Source of the DNA: Fodinibius sp052060035
GTDB taxonomy: Bacteria > Bacteroidota > Rhodothermia > Balneolales > Balneolaceae
Reading direction: 5' to 3'
DNA: 64,000 nucleotides
Assembly (NCBI RefSeq): GCF_052060035.1
Contig: NZ_JBPOEA010000013.1
Coordinates: 1-64,000, forward strand
The notes beneath the pieces were generated by a model. The model was not told the origin of the DNA, searched no databases, and saw nothing but the letters and a program-made list of their open reading frames with translations. Positions 55,678-64,000 of the stretch are shown here, in pieces (the stretch's first letter is position 1; the number at the start of each line of letters is the position of its first letter). A program made the position numbers and the translations under genes.

Positions 55678-55836
55678 AAGAATTCTGATTTACTTGATTG
55701 GGCATAAAATGCTGTAATGAATAATATGCTTCCAAAAGTATAAATTTGTAAAACCAATTAGCATAAAAGTCTGAATTATGTAAGTTGGCAAATATTGCTA
55801 AAACCTTTCAACCTCTTTGAAATCAACTTTGATATT

Positions 55837-57195
55837 ATGAAACGATTGCTGCTCTTTCCTTTGCTCATATTTTTTGCATATCCACAGGATATGCAGGCAC
55901 AGGATCTTAGAATTGATCCCCAAATGTATGAGATTATTGATGCGGTCAGTGCGGATCAATTGGAATCAGATATACGAACGTTAGCTAATTTTGGAACGCG
56001 GCATACGATGTCAGATACGTCGTCATCAGAACGGGGCATTGGTGCAGCTCGCAGATGGATTAAGCAGGAATTTGAGAAGATTAGTCAGGAATGCAGTGGA
56101 TGTCTTGAAGTGCACGAGCAGCGCACGCTGGTTGAGGGGGATCCTGAAAGTCGTATTGACGAAGATACATGGGTAGTAAATGTGTATGCTGTTTTGAAAG
56201 GCAATACGCACCCTAATAGATATGTGATTATGAGTGGGGATATTGACAGCCGTGCTTCAGATATAATGGACGAAGAGATCGATGCCCCCGGTGCCAACGA
56301 TAATGCATCGGGTATGGCCGGAGCAATAGAGGCAGCGCGGGTGCTGTCCAAGTACGAATTTGAGAGTAGCATTATTTTTGCCGGACTTTCGGGCGAAGAA
56401 CAGGGACTCTACGGTGGACGTCACATGGCGGAAATGGCCAAGGAAGAAGGCTGGGAAATTATTGGCGTTCTCAATAACGATATGATCGGGAATATTCGGG
56501 GAATTGATGGTGTGGTAGACAACCGTGAATTTCGCATTTTTTCAGAGCCTTATTCTTCGCAAGCTACTGAGCGTGAATTACAGATGAAACGCTTTTTTGG
56601 TGGAGAAAATGATGGTATTTCGCGTCAGCTTGCCCGTTATATTTATGAAACGACTGAACTTTATATGCCCCGGATGGATCCCATGCTGATTTATCGCCTG
56701 GATCGCTTTGGTCGCGGTGGTCATCATCGTCCGTTTAACGAAGCCGGTTTTGCCGGGGTTCGCATCATGGAAGCCCACGAAAATTATACGCAGCAGCATC
56801 AGGATATTCGTACCGAGGATGGCATTGAATATGGAGATGTGATTGAACACGTCGATTTCGACTATGCCAAGAAGCTTACGGCAGTGAACGCTGTAGCAAT
56901 GGCGTCGCTGGCGAAGGCTCCCCCTGCACCGAAGAATGTAGAAATAGGTGGTGCCGTTGAACCTTCAACTACGCTGCGTTGGGAAAGACCGGATAATGAC
57001 CTTATTAAAGGATATAAAATTTACTGGCGACCAACGTCTGAATCGCTTTGGGAAAGTCAGCGATATGTAGGCGATGTTAGTGAGTTCACCCTCGAAAATA
57101 TCGTTATCGACAATTACTTATTTGGGGTTTCTGCGGTTGGAAAAAATGGACACGAAAGTGTGGTTTCATATCCATCCGGATTAATTCGTGATTAA
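55837..57195 (+). CDS. secreted M28 family zinc metallopeptidase with Fn3-like tail
   Basis: 452 residues from ATG 55837, chosen because it starts a signal peptide (MKRLLLFPLLIFFAY..MQAQD); an upstream ATG at 55795 would add 14 residues before it. The M28 domain (about 85-360) carries GANDNASG (bridging Asp), SGEEQGLYGG (catalytic and metal Glu), NNDMIGN (metal Asp) and a late His in the HHRPF/AHENY region. A beta-sandwich of Fn3 type (about 365-450) follows. It probably frees amino acids from peptides in the periplasm or outside, together with the S9 enzyme encoded next. Confidence 0.92.
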   Translation: MKRLLLFPLLIFFAYPQDMQAQDLRIDPQMYEIIDAVSADQLESDIRTLANFGTRHTMSDTSSSERGIGAARRWIKQEFEKISQECSGCLEVHEQRTLVEGDPESRIDEDTWVVNVYAVLKGNTHPNRYVIMSGDIDSRASDIMDEEIDAPGANDNASGMAGAIEAARVLSKYEFESSIIFAGLSGEEQGLYGGRHMAEMAKEEGWEIIGVLNNDMIGNIRGIDGVVDNREFRIFSEPYSSQATERELQMKRFFGGENDGISRQLARYIYETTELYMPRMDPMLIYRLDRFGRGGHHRPFNEAGFAGVRIMEAHENYTQQHQDIRTEDGIEYGDVIEHVDFDYAKKLTAVNAVAMASLAKAPPAPKNVEIGGAVEPSTTLRWERPDNDLIKGYKIYWRPTSESLWESQRYVGDVSEFTLENIVIDNYLFGVSAVGKNGHESVVSYPSGLIRD

Positions 57196-57268
57196 TTTTT
57201 CAACTATGGCCATGGCAGGGCTCATTAGTGCTAAATTACGGAGTATTAAAATTCACCTTTTTTGATTC

Positions 57269-57283
57269 CACTTGTCGCAAGTG
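57269..57283 (+). promoter_or_regulatory. small perfect palindrome before the second S9 gene
   Basis: CACTTG-TCG-CAAGTG, 61 bases before the ATG at 57344, upstream of TTTCTTTG (57301-57308), a 7-of-8 -7 type box. It may be an operator or chance. Confidence 0.3.
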
Positions 57284-57343
57284 CAGCGGCAGGATGGTAA
57301 TTTCTTTGCACTTACTAATTCATCACAAAAAAAATAGAAAACC

Positions 57344-59371
57344 ATGAAAAAACGAATATTCTCTATTTTAATAGCGGTTATAGCTTTGTTGTATTGTGAT
57401 AAAGCTGTAGCCCAGTCCGATCTGTTTACGCTCGAGAATGTCTTTGATCTGGAATACGTATCCGATACGCAGATTTCACCGGATGGAAAACAAGTGGTCT
57501 ATCAGCGTAATTTTATGGATATAATGGAAGATCAGCGGCGCTCAAACTTGTGGATAGTGAATACCGACGGAAGTCGGCATCGTCCGCTAACATCAGGTAA
57601 CAATAATAACTTTTCGGCTCGTTGGTCGCCCAGTGGAGATCGCTTGTTGTTTGCCTCCACACAGAGTGGTTCCAGCGAACTGTATATACGCTGGATGGAT
57701 ACCGGTGAAACAGCTAAGATTACCAATCTGACGCAATCCCCGCGCTCTATAAGCTGGTCTCCTGATGGGAAATATATTGCCTTTACAATGTTTGTCCCCG
57801 CCAGTGAAAAGCCGATGGTATCGCTGCCCGGCAAACCCAATGGCGCAAACTGGGCCGATCCCGCAAATGTTATTGATGATCTCGAATATCGCCGTGACGG
57901 GTCTTCCGGCTTTGTAAAAGATGGATTTACGCATGTGTTCGTTATACCCGCTGAAGGCGGAACCCCTCGACAAATTACCGAGGGTGATTACAATCACAGT
58001 TCTCCTGAGTGGACGGCTGACGGGGAGCATCTTATCATATCATCCAATCAAAAAGAAGATTGGCAGTATAAAGAACGTGATACTGAGCTCTATAAAGTTT
58101 CGGTCGATGATGGAGAAATGGTGCAGCTTACGGATCGGCGCGGACCTGATTATGGGGCACAAGTTTCGCCTAATGGGCAACAGGTAGCTTATCTTGGGTA
58201 TAATGATAATATGGACAGTTACCAGCTTAGCAACGTTTATGTGATGAACGTGGATGGTTCCGGGAAGCGAGCATTGACGAATAATTTTGATCGTAGCGTG
58301 AGCAACCTGCAATGGACTGATGACGGAAGCGGACTCTATGTTCAGTATGATGATGAAGGCAATGGAAAAGTTGGATTTATTGCATTGAATGGTTCTCAAA
58401 GTGTGCAGAAGATTTTGGATGATCGAGGTGGTACCACCATCGGACGTCCATACGGAAGCGGATCATATACTGCTTCAAATGGCAAAATCGCTTATACCTA
58501 TGCCACGCCGTATCATCCGGGAGATGTGGCGGTGACCGATCGTAATGGTAATATGAATCGGTTAACGAAGGTGAATGAAGATCTGTTTGGTCATAAGACA
58601 CTGGGTGAGGTAGAAGAGATTTGGTACGAATCATCGTATGATGATAAGTTGGTTCAAGGGTGGATTATTAAGCCCCCAAACTTTGATCCTGATAAAAAAT
58701 ATCCGCTGATCTTGGAAATTCACGGCGGACCACACACCAACTACGGCAATCGTTTTACGGCTGAGCTGCAGCTGATGGCTGCCGCAGGCTATGTTGTCGT
58801 TTACACCAACCCAAGAGGCAGTACCAGCTACGGTAAAGCCTTTGGTAACTATATCAACAAGAATTATCCCAGCGAAGACCATGATGATCTGATGTCGGGC
58901 GTAGATGCAGTGATCGACAAAGGATATGTTGATGCCGATAGCTTGTATGTCACCGGTGGTAGTGGCGGTGGGGTACTTTCGGCCTGGGCTATTGGTAAGA
59001 CCGATCGCTTTAATGCTGCCGTTGTAGCCAAGCCGGTGATTAATTGGTACAGCTTTGTTCTTACTTCGGATGGGTCTTCCTATCATAAATACTGGTTCCC
59101 GGGTTTTCCATGGGAAAATCGCGACCATTATATGGATCGTTCTCCTATTTCGCTGGTGGGTAATGTGACAACCCCAACGATGTTGTTAACGGGCGAAGAA
59201 GACTATCGCACCCCTATGTCAGAAACAGAACAATATTACCGAGCATTACAGCTGCAGAAAGTGGAATCAGCGATGGTTCGTATTCCGGGTTCCGGTCATG
59301 GTATTGCCAGCCGCCCAAGCAATCTGATGAGCAAGGTGGCACATATTTTGGAATGGTTCGACAAGTACTAA
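57344..59371 (+). CDS. secreted S9 family peptidase, second copy
   Basis: 675 residues with signal peptide (about 1-23, KAVAQS), TolB/PD40 propeller and alpha/beta hydrolase domain, like the gene at 2353. The likely triad is Ser540 in GGSGGG, Asp620 in GEEDYRTP and His652 in GSGHGI. Long shared stretches, for example KPPNFDP followed by a K-Y/EYPL segment, YVVxYxNPRGST and WFERY/WFDKY ends, show recent common origin. It follows the M28 gene by 148 bases, and a terminator ends it. Confidence 0.93.
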   Translation: MKKRIFSILIAVIALLYCDKAVAQSDLFTLENVFDLEYVSDTQISPDGKQVVYQRNFMDIMEDQRRSNLWIVNTDGSRHRPLTSGNNNNFSARWSPSGDRLLFASTQSGSSELYIRWMDTGETAKITNLTQSPRSISWSPDGKYIAFTMFVPASEKPMVSLPGKPNGANWADPANVIDDLEYRRDGSSGFVKDGFTHVFVIPAEGGTPRQITEGDYNHSSPEWTADGEHLIISSNQKEDWQYKERDTELYKVSVDDGEMVQLTDRRGPDYGAQVSPNGQQVAYLGYNDNMDSYQLSNVYVMNVDGSGKRALTNNFDRSVSNLQWTDDGSGLYVQYDDEGNGKVGFIALNGSQSVQKILDDRGGTTIGRPYGSGSYTASNGKIAYTYATPYHPGDVAVTDRNGNMNRLTKVNEDLFGHKTLGEVEEIWYESSYDDKLVQGWIIKPPNFDPDKKYPLILEIHGGPHTNYGNRFTAELQLMAAAGYVVVYTNPRGSTSYGKAFGNYINKNYPSEDHDDLMSGVDAVIDKGYVDADSLYVTGGSGGGVLSAWAIGKTDRFNAAVVAKPVINWYSFVLTSDGSSYHKYWFPGFPWENRDHYMDRSPISLVGNVTTPTMLLTGEEDYRTPMSETEQYYRALQLQKVESAMVRIPGSGHGIASRPSNLMSKVAHILEWFDKY

Positions 59372-59400
59372 TTGTTACATAATATAAATTTATCTAACAG

Positions 59401-59430
59401 CCCCGGTGGGATTTACTCATCGGGGTTTTT
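59401..59430 (+). terminator. terminator of second S9 gene
   Basis: Arms CCCCGGTG and CATCGGGG (one G-U) then TTTTT; 30 bases after the stop. Confidence 0.85.
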
Positions 59431-59528
59431 ATTTGGGATAATTTCGAAGGATTTTTCTTTCAATGAAGCATTGTCACTGATATCTTCAGCACCTTTTAAA
59501 AAGGATCTATCAATAAAGTTCTCGAAAA

Positions 59529-61499
59529 ATGTATTTAACTAACAGGATTGCTATATCTACACTTACTTTATCAATATTCATCTCACTATTGTTTTTGGGG
59601 ATATATACTAACAGTCAAGCCCAAGAAGCTGAAACCCTGGATACCCTGATAGTTTCTAAAGAGGTAATTATATCATCAAGCCGGGTACCTCAAACGGCTG
59701 CCGGATCGGGTCGCAATATCTCAACTATTTCTGCCCCCATGATGGAAACTACTCCAGCTCATACTCCCGACGAAATGCTGCGCTATATCCCTGGGGTAGA
59801 GGTGCAGTCGCGTGGTGCGTTTGGTACGCAATCAGATTTTAGCCTTCGAGGAAGTACGTTTTCGCAGGTACTGGTACTGGTTGATGGAATGAGGATAAAC
59901 GATCCATTGACGGCACATTTTAATTCCAATATTCCGGTTGCTCCGGCCGAAATTCAGCATATTGAAGTATTGCATGGTCCGGCGGCCGCACAATACGGTG
60001 CTGATGCGGTTGGAGGTGTTATCAACATTATTACGCATACTTTTGGCAGTCAATCAAATGAGAAGAAAACCAATGCTCACATTAAAGCAGGATATGGCCA
60101 AAATAATTTAAAAATGGGCCGTGGCGGGTTTTATCACAGCGCTGAAAATTATCGCCTCAGTGGAGGTGGGATGTGGCACCAGAGTCCGGGACAGCAGCTG
60201 GCTGATGACTATAAAAATCGGTTTAATATTGCCAATGGATCTATTTCAGGTGGCATTAAATTAAACAATAAATGGGATTTGGCGCTTCGAACTGGTTATG
60301 ATTACCGAGATTTTAATGCCCGCTATTTCTATACTGCCAGCCCGTACGATGATGCCACCGAAACCGTATCGGCATGGTGGAATCAGATACGGCTGCAGCG
60401 ATCATCCGAAAGTAGTATTACAACCCTAAAAGGGTCGCTAAAGCGAAATAGTGATGAATATATCTTTAACCCTAATACGCCGGCCAACGAGCACACTACA
60501 ACGCTGGGTTCGTTGCAGATGTATCAATATAGAAAGTTGGCGGCCGCTTGGGATATTACCTTCGGCGCGCAGTTGGAAAATCGAAGTATACGTAGTACCG
60601 ACCGAGGGGATCATAACAATTGGCATTACGCAGGGTTTACGATGTTGCAGTGGAAGCCGACCAATCCAGTCACAATTTCAGGGAGCCTGCGACTGGATCA
60701 TGATGAAAATTACGGTACGGAGCTAATGCCTCAGCTAAGTTTTTCGTACCACCAAGAGCGATGGATTTTGCGGGCTTCGGGTGGTCGTAGTGTTCGGGCC
60801 CCCAGTTACACGGAGCGATTTATTTCAACGAATCTGGCCGGCCCCCTGGCGGAGGGACGTAATGTCGGAAATCCCTGGCTACAGGCTGAGCGAGCATGGT
60901 CCGGAGAAACAGGTATGGATCTATTTCCGTGGAAAAATGTTCGCTTTTCAGCAACGGGATTTGTCCGAGAGTCAACCGATTTAATTGACTATGCCCTTAC
61001 AAATACTACTCAAATTAGAAATAATGAAAATCTGCAGGCCGGCGGAAATTATCTGTATGCCCAAAACATCAACAACATAACGACAGCGGGTGTAGAAACG
61101 GAACTTTCTGTGAGCCAAGACCTGGGCAATCGCTGGCTGGTTAGCAGTACAATAGGCTATGCTTTTACCGACTTTTTTGGGGATGACAATGTAGCCTCAA
61201 AATACATCGCAAATTATGCTCGACATCTGGTAAATGGAATCCTAAGCGTTAGCCATGGACCGATGGAGGGGACGATAAGTGCAGCCTGGAAAAAGCGGGA
61301 ACCTTCCGCCAACCCAAATATTGGGGCTTTTAAGTCGTCAATTTACAGCTTGTGGAATCTGAAACTCAATTATGAGATCACGCCACGAGTGTCACTTGGA
61401 GTACAGGTTGATAATGTGTTTAATCAGGAGAATCAGGATGTCCTTGGCGCGCGTATGCCGGGACGCTGGGCGTTGGGAACAGTAAGTTGGAGATTATAA
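59529..61499 (+). CDS. TonB-dependent receptor, BtuB type
   Basis: 656 residues: a signal segment (about 12-30, NSQAQE), a TonB-box-like start, plug (about 55-175, with DEMLRYIPGVEVQSRG, DFSLRGSTFSQVLVLVDGMRIND and DAVGGVINI) and a barrel ending in GRWALGTVSWRL. The plug is of the BtuB/cobalamin type but no cobalamin riboswitch lies in the 157 upstream bases and no BtuCDF genes are near, so the ligand is unsettled. A strong terminator follows. Confidence 0.9.
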   Translation: MYLTNRIAISTLTLSIFISLLFLGIYTNSQAQEAETLDTLIVSKEVIISSSRVPQTAAGSGRNISTISAPMMETTPAHTPDEMLRYIPGVEVQSRGAFGTQSDFSLRGSTFSQVLVLVDGMRINDPLTAHFNSNIPVAPAEIQHIEVLHGPAAAQYGADAVGGVINIITHTFGSQSNEKKTNAHIKAGYGQNNLKMGRGGFYHSAENYRLSGGGMWHQSPGQQLADDYKNRFNIANGSISGGIKLNNKWDLALRTGYDYRDFNARYFYTASPYDDATETVSAWWNQIRLQRSSESSITTLKGSLKRNSDEYIFNPNTPANEHTTTLGSLQMYQYRKLAAAWDITFGAQLENRSIRSTDRGDHNNWHYAGFTMLQWKPTNPVTISGSLRLDHDENYGTELMPQLSFSYHQERWILRASGGRSVRAPSYTERFISTNLAGPLAEGRNVGNPWLQAERAWSGETGMDLFPWKNVRFSATGFVRESTDLIDYALTNTTQIRNNENLQAGGNYLYAQNINNITTAGVETELSVSQDLGNRWLVSSTIGYAFTDFFGDDNVASKYIANYARHLVNGILSVSHGPMEGTISAAWKKREPSANPNIGAFKSSIYSLWNLKLNYEITPRVSLGVQVDNVFNQENQDVLGARMPGRWALGTVSWRL

Positions 61500-61534
61500 A
61501 CTGATTTTACAGGAGTAGGAGGATTTAAATTTTA

Positions 61535-61573
61535 GATCCTCGTAGTAAAATACTGCGGGGATCTTTCTTTTTT
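61535..61573 (+). terminator. terminator of BtuB-type receptor
   Basis: A 13-bp stem, GATCCTCGTAGTA with TACTGCGGGGATC (two G-U pairs), loop AAA, then TTTCTTTTTT. Confidence 0.92.
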
Positions 61574-61608
61574 ATAATAGTATTATCATCGCATTTCTGT
61601 GGCTGGGG

Positions 61609-61983
61609 TTGGTAATTCCTCCACTGGTGGACGGCCCATTATACCACGCTTATTGTGCAGGGATTGGATTTGGCACTGCTGCTGCCATTGAGTTTGTTGG
61701 AGGGATCGCCATTTCGCAGCTATTTAATTCCGGGATTCATTCTTTTAACTGTGTTTGGAGTATATCCCTTGGTTGTTGTATTATTGTATCATCAAAAAGA
61801 ATGGGCTTGGCTGGGAGCACTATCAGTTAGCATAATGTTGATAATATGGATAGTTGTAGAAGTTTAAAGGTCGGCTATCATGCTGATCCGCCGTTGCAGC
61901 TCATTTATGGAGTCCTTGGTGTTGTTGTACTGGGTCTAACACAAACATCTTCGGTAAAAGGTCTTTGTCATACAAGGTCATGA
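61609..61983 (+). pseudogene. frameshifted small membrane-protein gene
   Basis: Two frames together make one protein. Frame 2 (61655-61867) gives LPLSLLEGSPFRSYLIPGFI...SIMLIIWIVVEV and stops; 11 bases later another frame gives VGYHADPPLQLIYGVLGVVVLGLTQTSSVKG to a stop at 61981-61983. In order these match a known family of small four-helix membrane proteins that read ...SLLEGSPF...LIPG...IIW..VE..xGYH...Q..YG..G. The break lies at about 61862-61869, in GTTTAAAGG. The N-terminal third is also out of register, so the gene is probably dead. Confidence 0.65.
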
Positions 61984-62020
61984 CCTAAAATATTGGAACC
62001 AATAGTGGCCGGTTGCATAA

Positions 62021-62058
62021 ATTAATAGGGGATTATTTGTTAGTAATCCCCTATTAAT
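62021..62058 (-). terminator. probable terminator of the Met-rich operon
   Basis: A perfect 15-bp stem ATTAATAGGGGATTA with its complement (loop TTTGTTAG), 21 bases after the last stop on the minus strand. The U-tract is weak. Confidence 0.6.
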
Positions 62059-62079
62059 GAAGCTGTGAAATAATGTTGT

Positions 62080-62535
62080 TTATTGATTCTTTCTGTTGCT
62101 CATACGCCAACCTCTCCAGACAGGAAATCCGTTTTTATCTCGAAGTTGCAGCGTCATTTGATTCCGTTTTATTGTAGAGGCAATAAGAGCAGGTTTGTTT
62201 TCAAATGTAACGCGTGAGCCGGTAACAACAACCTGATCACCTTTCTGTATTTTTTCTTGTTGCTCTAAATACCAAGCAGGTCCAAGGTGAACCGGGATGG
62301 TCTCGTTATCGGTTTTGATGGTCATGTGAACGCCCATCTGATTGGCTTTAGCCTTACTGGCCTGATAGGTAATATCTGTAACTTCACCCTCAACAGTTTC
62401 TATGCTCGAGGTATCGAATTCCCGATTATACATCTGCTTTTGCATCTTTTTCCCGGATCGCTGCTGCGCAAAAACAGTGGTTAGGAGGGGGGTAATTACA
62501 AAAAACAGGACGATATTTATTAATGTTCTTTTCAT
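62080..62535 (-). CDS. exported OB-fold-like protein of unknown function
   Basis: 151 residues with a signal peptide (about 1-24, TVFAQQ) and a compact beta-rich domain (about 45-125) with GEVTDI, WYLEQQEKIQKGDQVVVTGSRV and a C-terminal LRDKNGFPVWRGWR motif. The pattern is OB-fold-like, as in small periplasmic proteins often named only DNA-binding protein or hypothetical. I do not recognise a function. It is the last gene of a three-gene operon, 28 bases after its neighbour. Confidence 0.75.
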   Translation of the reverse strand: MKRTLINIVLFFVITPLLTTVFAQQRSGKKMQKQMYNREFDTSSIETVEGEVTDITYQASKAKANQMGVHMTIKTDNETIPVHLGPAWYLEQQEKIQKGDQVVVTGSRVTFENKPALIASTIKRNQMTLQLRDKNGFPVWRGWRMSNRKNQ

Positions 62536-62563
62536 AATGATTATGTTTGATATAGTTGATGTT

Positions 62564-63445
62564 TTAGAGTTTTATACTCCATCCTAATCCTACGCTAAAA
62601 TCCGAAGCTGATTCGGTTAGCCCGAATGAAAGATTGGAGTTAAGACTCATCTTATTAGAAGCTTGTAGGGTGAGTCCGGTTCCTACTGTTAGTGGGGGAT
62701 CAATTTCATTAATAATTTCTGTTATCCCGGAGAAAGAGACAATACCCATCCATTTGCCGTCATGGAACGACTGTCCCAAGGCTGCGCTGTAAGTTATAAT
62801 ATTGTTGAAATCGAGATCGTCCATATCTCCCAGTTTCCAGAACATCCCGTTGGCCAGAAAAAGCGTTTGTGCAGTGATGCGTTGTGACCAAGATAAACCG
62901 CCTCCCAAATCCCATTTGCCGGTACCAAAACCTTTTTTGGGATTAGCAAGAGGGATCTTGACGCCTGCATGGGCGCTAATGGCAGTGGTTCTGTTCTCCG
63001 TTGAAAAAAGTTCTGTAGATGCGGACAAAGAGGGGTCTCCAAAGTTAGTCTGGGTATAGGATAGGGTATCAGCGGTACCTAAATCGACTTTTCTATTCCC
63101 CCTTCTTTTACTACCGTTTGCGCTATTACTAATCATACCGTTTTTGGGACCGCCGGTAGGTAGTATTCCAGTGCCAACATTCGAAACCCATGGAGTACTT
63201 TGAGCGATGAATGGAACAGATATAGAGAAACTGATTTTATCTCCCGAAATCCCCAAGCCATTATTGAAATAAAAACTTCCGGTTCGTTCGGTAAAATAGT
63301 ATGAGCCGGTGGAATATTGCAGGGACCCCATATATCGGACTTCTTGTCCGTACGAAATCCCTGCAGAAATAATCAATAATATTGATCCGCTTAAGATAAA
63401 TAGCGCAAAATAAAACGGTTTCGTAAGGAAACCAGCATTAATCAT
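62564..63445 (-). CDS. probable outer-membrane beta-barrel of unknown function
   Basis: 293 residues from ATG at 63445, chosen over an upstream start because it begins at the signal peptide (about 1-34, ISYGQE) and overlaps the previous stop by 8 bases, typical of coupling. The remainder has alternating polar and hydrophobic beta strands, many Gly and aromatic residues, and ends DFSVGLGWSIKL. It resembles transporter-like barrels of the phenol-degradation MetA-like class, without firm assignment. A mid-protein loop has SNSANGSKRRGNRK. Confidence 0.7.
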   Translation of the reverse strand: MINAGFLTKPFYFALFILSGSILLIISAGISYGQEVRYMGSLQYSTGSYYFTERTGSFYFNNGLGISGDKISFSISVPFIAQSTPWVSNVGTGILPTGGPKNGMISNSANGSKRRGNRKVDLGTADTLSYTQTNFGDPSLSASTELFSTENRTTAISAHAGVKIPLANPKKGFGTGKWDLGGGLSWSQRITAQTLFLANGMFWKLGDMDDLDFNNIITYSAALGQSFHDGKWMGIVSFSGITEIINEIDPPLTVGTGLTLQASNKMSLNSNLSFGLTESASDFSVGLGWSIKL

Positions 63446-63905
63446 TTTCGTTGAGATCTGCTGTTTTTTGTTGGTGCATACGTTTCGTAAGTCGTTCCAT
63501 GGTTTGCACAGCATCTTCGGCCTGTTGCGACATTTCACCGAGATGTTTCTGGAGCTGCTCCATTTCTTGTCGCATCTCCTTGTCCTGCATCATGTCTTTG
63601 TTTTGCATCATCAAATCGCATCGCTCCGCAGCATTTTTCATATTGCCAAGTGCCATATGGACTTGTTCATTAAACCGGTACATCATCTGATAACGGTTCT
63701 TCATTTGTTCATCCTGAACTTGCTTCATCTGTCTGTTCATTTCTTGATTCATCCTTTGTGTGCGTTCCAGAAGATTATTCATTTTCTGGGTCATCTTTTG
63801 CATCTCCTGCATCTGTTGATGCATTTGCTGCTGTCCGGTTTGTTGAGCAAATAAAAGCGGTGCGCTCATCATAAGTAGTAACGTTGCCAAAAGTAGTTTT
63901 TTCAT
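63438..63905 (-). CDS. exported methionine- and glutamine-rich coiled-coil protein
   Basis: 155 residues with a signal peptide (about 1-20, LLFAQQ) and a mature part that is almost wholly helical and coiled-coil-like. I count 25 Met, 22 of them after the signal, and many Gln. There is one Cys (AERCDLMMQ). Met-rich periplasmic proteins in general can bind Cu(I) or Ag(I) or act as oxidant sinks, but no binding motif is proven here. It is the first gene of the operon; nothing clear is seen in 63906-64000. Confidence 0.72.
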   Translation of the reverse strand: MKKLLLATLLLMMSAPLLFAQQTGQQQMHQQMQEMQKMTQKMNNLLERTQRMNQEMNRQMKQVQDEQMKNRYQMMYRFNEQVHMALGNMKNAAERCDLMMQNKDMMQDKEMRQEMEQLQKHLGEMSQQAEDAVQTMERLTKRMHQQKTADLNEND

Positions 63906-64000
63906 GATGTAGTATTATTATGGTGGTTGAGATTGTTGCTATGGTAAAAGGTGGTTGTTTATAAGGTCTCAAGAAGTGCTGATTCCACATAATGTCTTGC

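Noticed and set aside
59372..59528. Cobalamin riboswitch before the BtuB-type receptor
   Set aside because: The space is short, holds a terminator and shows no B12-box-like sequence.
63468..63854. 128-residue plus-strand His/Leu-rich frame
   Set aside because: It is the complement of the Met/Gln-rich coiled-coil gene; composition follows from CAT/CTG reverse codons.

Overview
The window looks like ordinary chromosome from a Gram-negative bacterium of the Balneolota/Rhodothermota-Bacteroidota neighbourhood (a Balneola/Fodinibius-like genome is my best guess, by inference only). Supporting signs are many Sec-exported and lipoprotein genes, TonB-dependent receptors, DUF5686, DUF4293, YaiO and Bat proteins, a bacillithiol gene (bshA), and two near-perfect Bacteroidota-type promoters (TTG-N20-TAnnTTTG). 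No phage, insertion sequence, CRISPR array or plasmid gene was seen. About 50 protein genes, one tRNA and two apparently decayed genes cover nearly all the sequence.

Layout. 1-2.2 kb: 3' end of a 2-oxoacid dehydrogenase E2 gene, then panC-panD. 2.3-6 kb: secreted S9 peptidase and a cytosolic M20 dipeptidase. 6-10.1 kb: batC-batD-batE (without batA/batB) behind yebC. 10.2-15.7 kb: bshA, an EamA transporter, a TspO-like membrane protein, sucC and an SMP-30 protein. 15.8-20.3 kb: TolB-like propeller protein, histidinol-phosphatase/GmhB-type HAD phosphatase, DUF4382 lipoprotein, Wzi-like barrel. 20.5-22 kb: pyrR-pyrB. 22-29 kb: a two-armed envelope polysaccharide locus (response regulator, HEAT protein and processive GT2 on one strand; LtaS-like alkaline phosphatase superfamily enzyme fused to TPRs and a TPR-YaiO barrel on the other). 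29-37.1 kb: EamA, then TetR-TolC-adaptor-RND efflux operon. 37.2-42.8 kb: DUF4293, EamA, TonB receptor, MltF-like lytic transglycosylase. 42.8-45.3 kb: a complete partner-switching module (STAS, RsbW-like kinase, RsbU-like PP2C phosphatase) without a sigma factor beside it. 45.7-50.4 kb: hydrolase, SPOR lipoprotein, Fbp-type iron ABC permease and ATPase, GlsB-like protein. 50.4-53.4 kb: small cytochrome c lipoprotein and DUF5686. 53.6-55.7 kb: tRNA-Arg(CCT), a decayed stretch, lexA and a CPBP protease. 55.8-61.5 kb: secreted M28 and S9 peptidases and a BtuB-type receptor. 61.6-64 kb: a frameshifted membrane-protein gene and a three-gene envelope operon of unknown function with a methionine-rich protein.

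The most interesting items are regulatory and architectural. The iron ABC operon has a 19-bp perfect palindrome sitting on its -7 element and no ATG/GTG/TTG start. lexA has a 17-bp palindrome over its TATAAT box directly before the ATG. The GT2/YaiO/LtaS locus shares one TPR module between two different exported proteins. The Met-rich operon at the right edge is unexplained. All functional names rest on recognition of motifs and family resemblance; no search was run.
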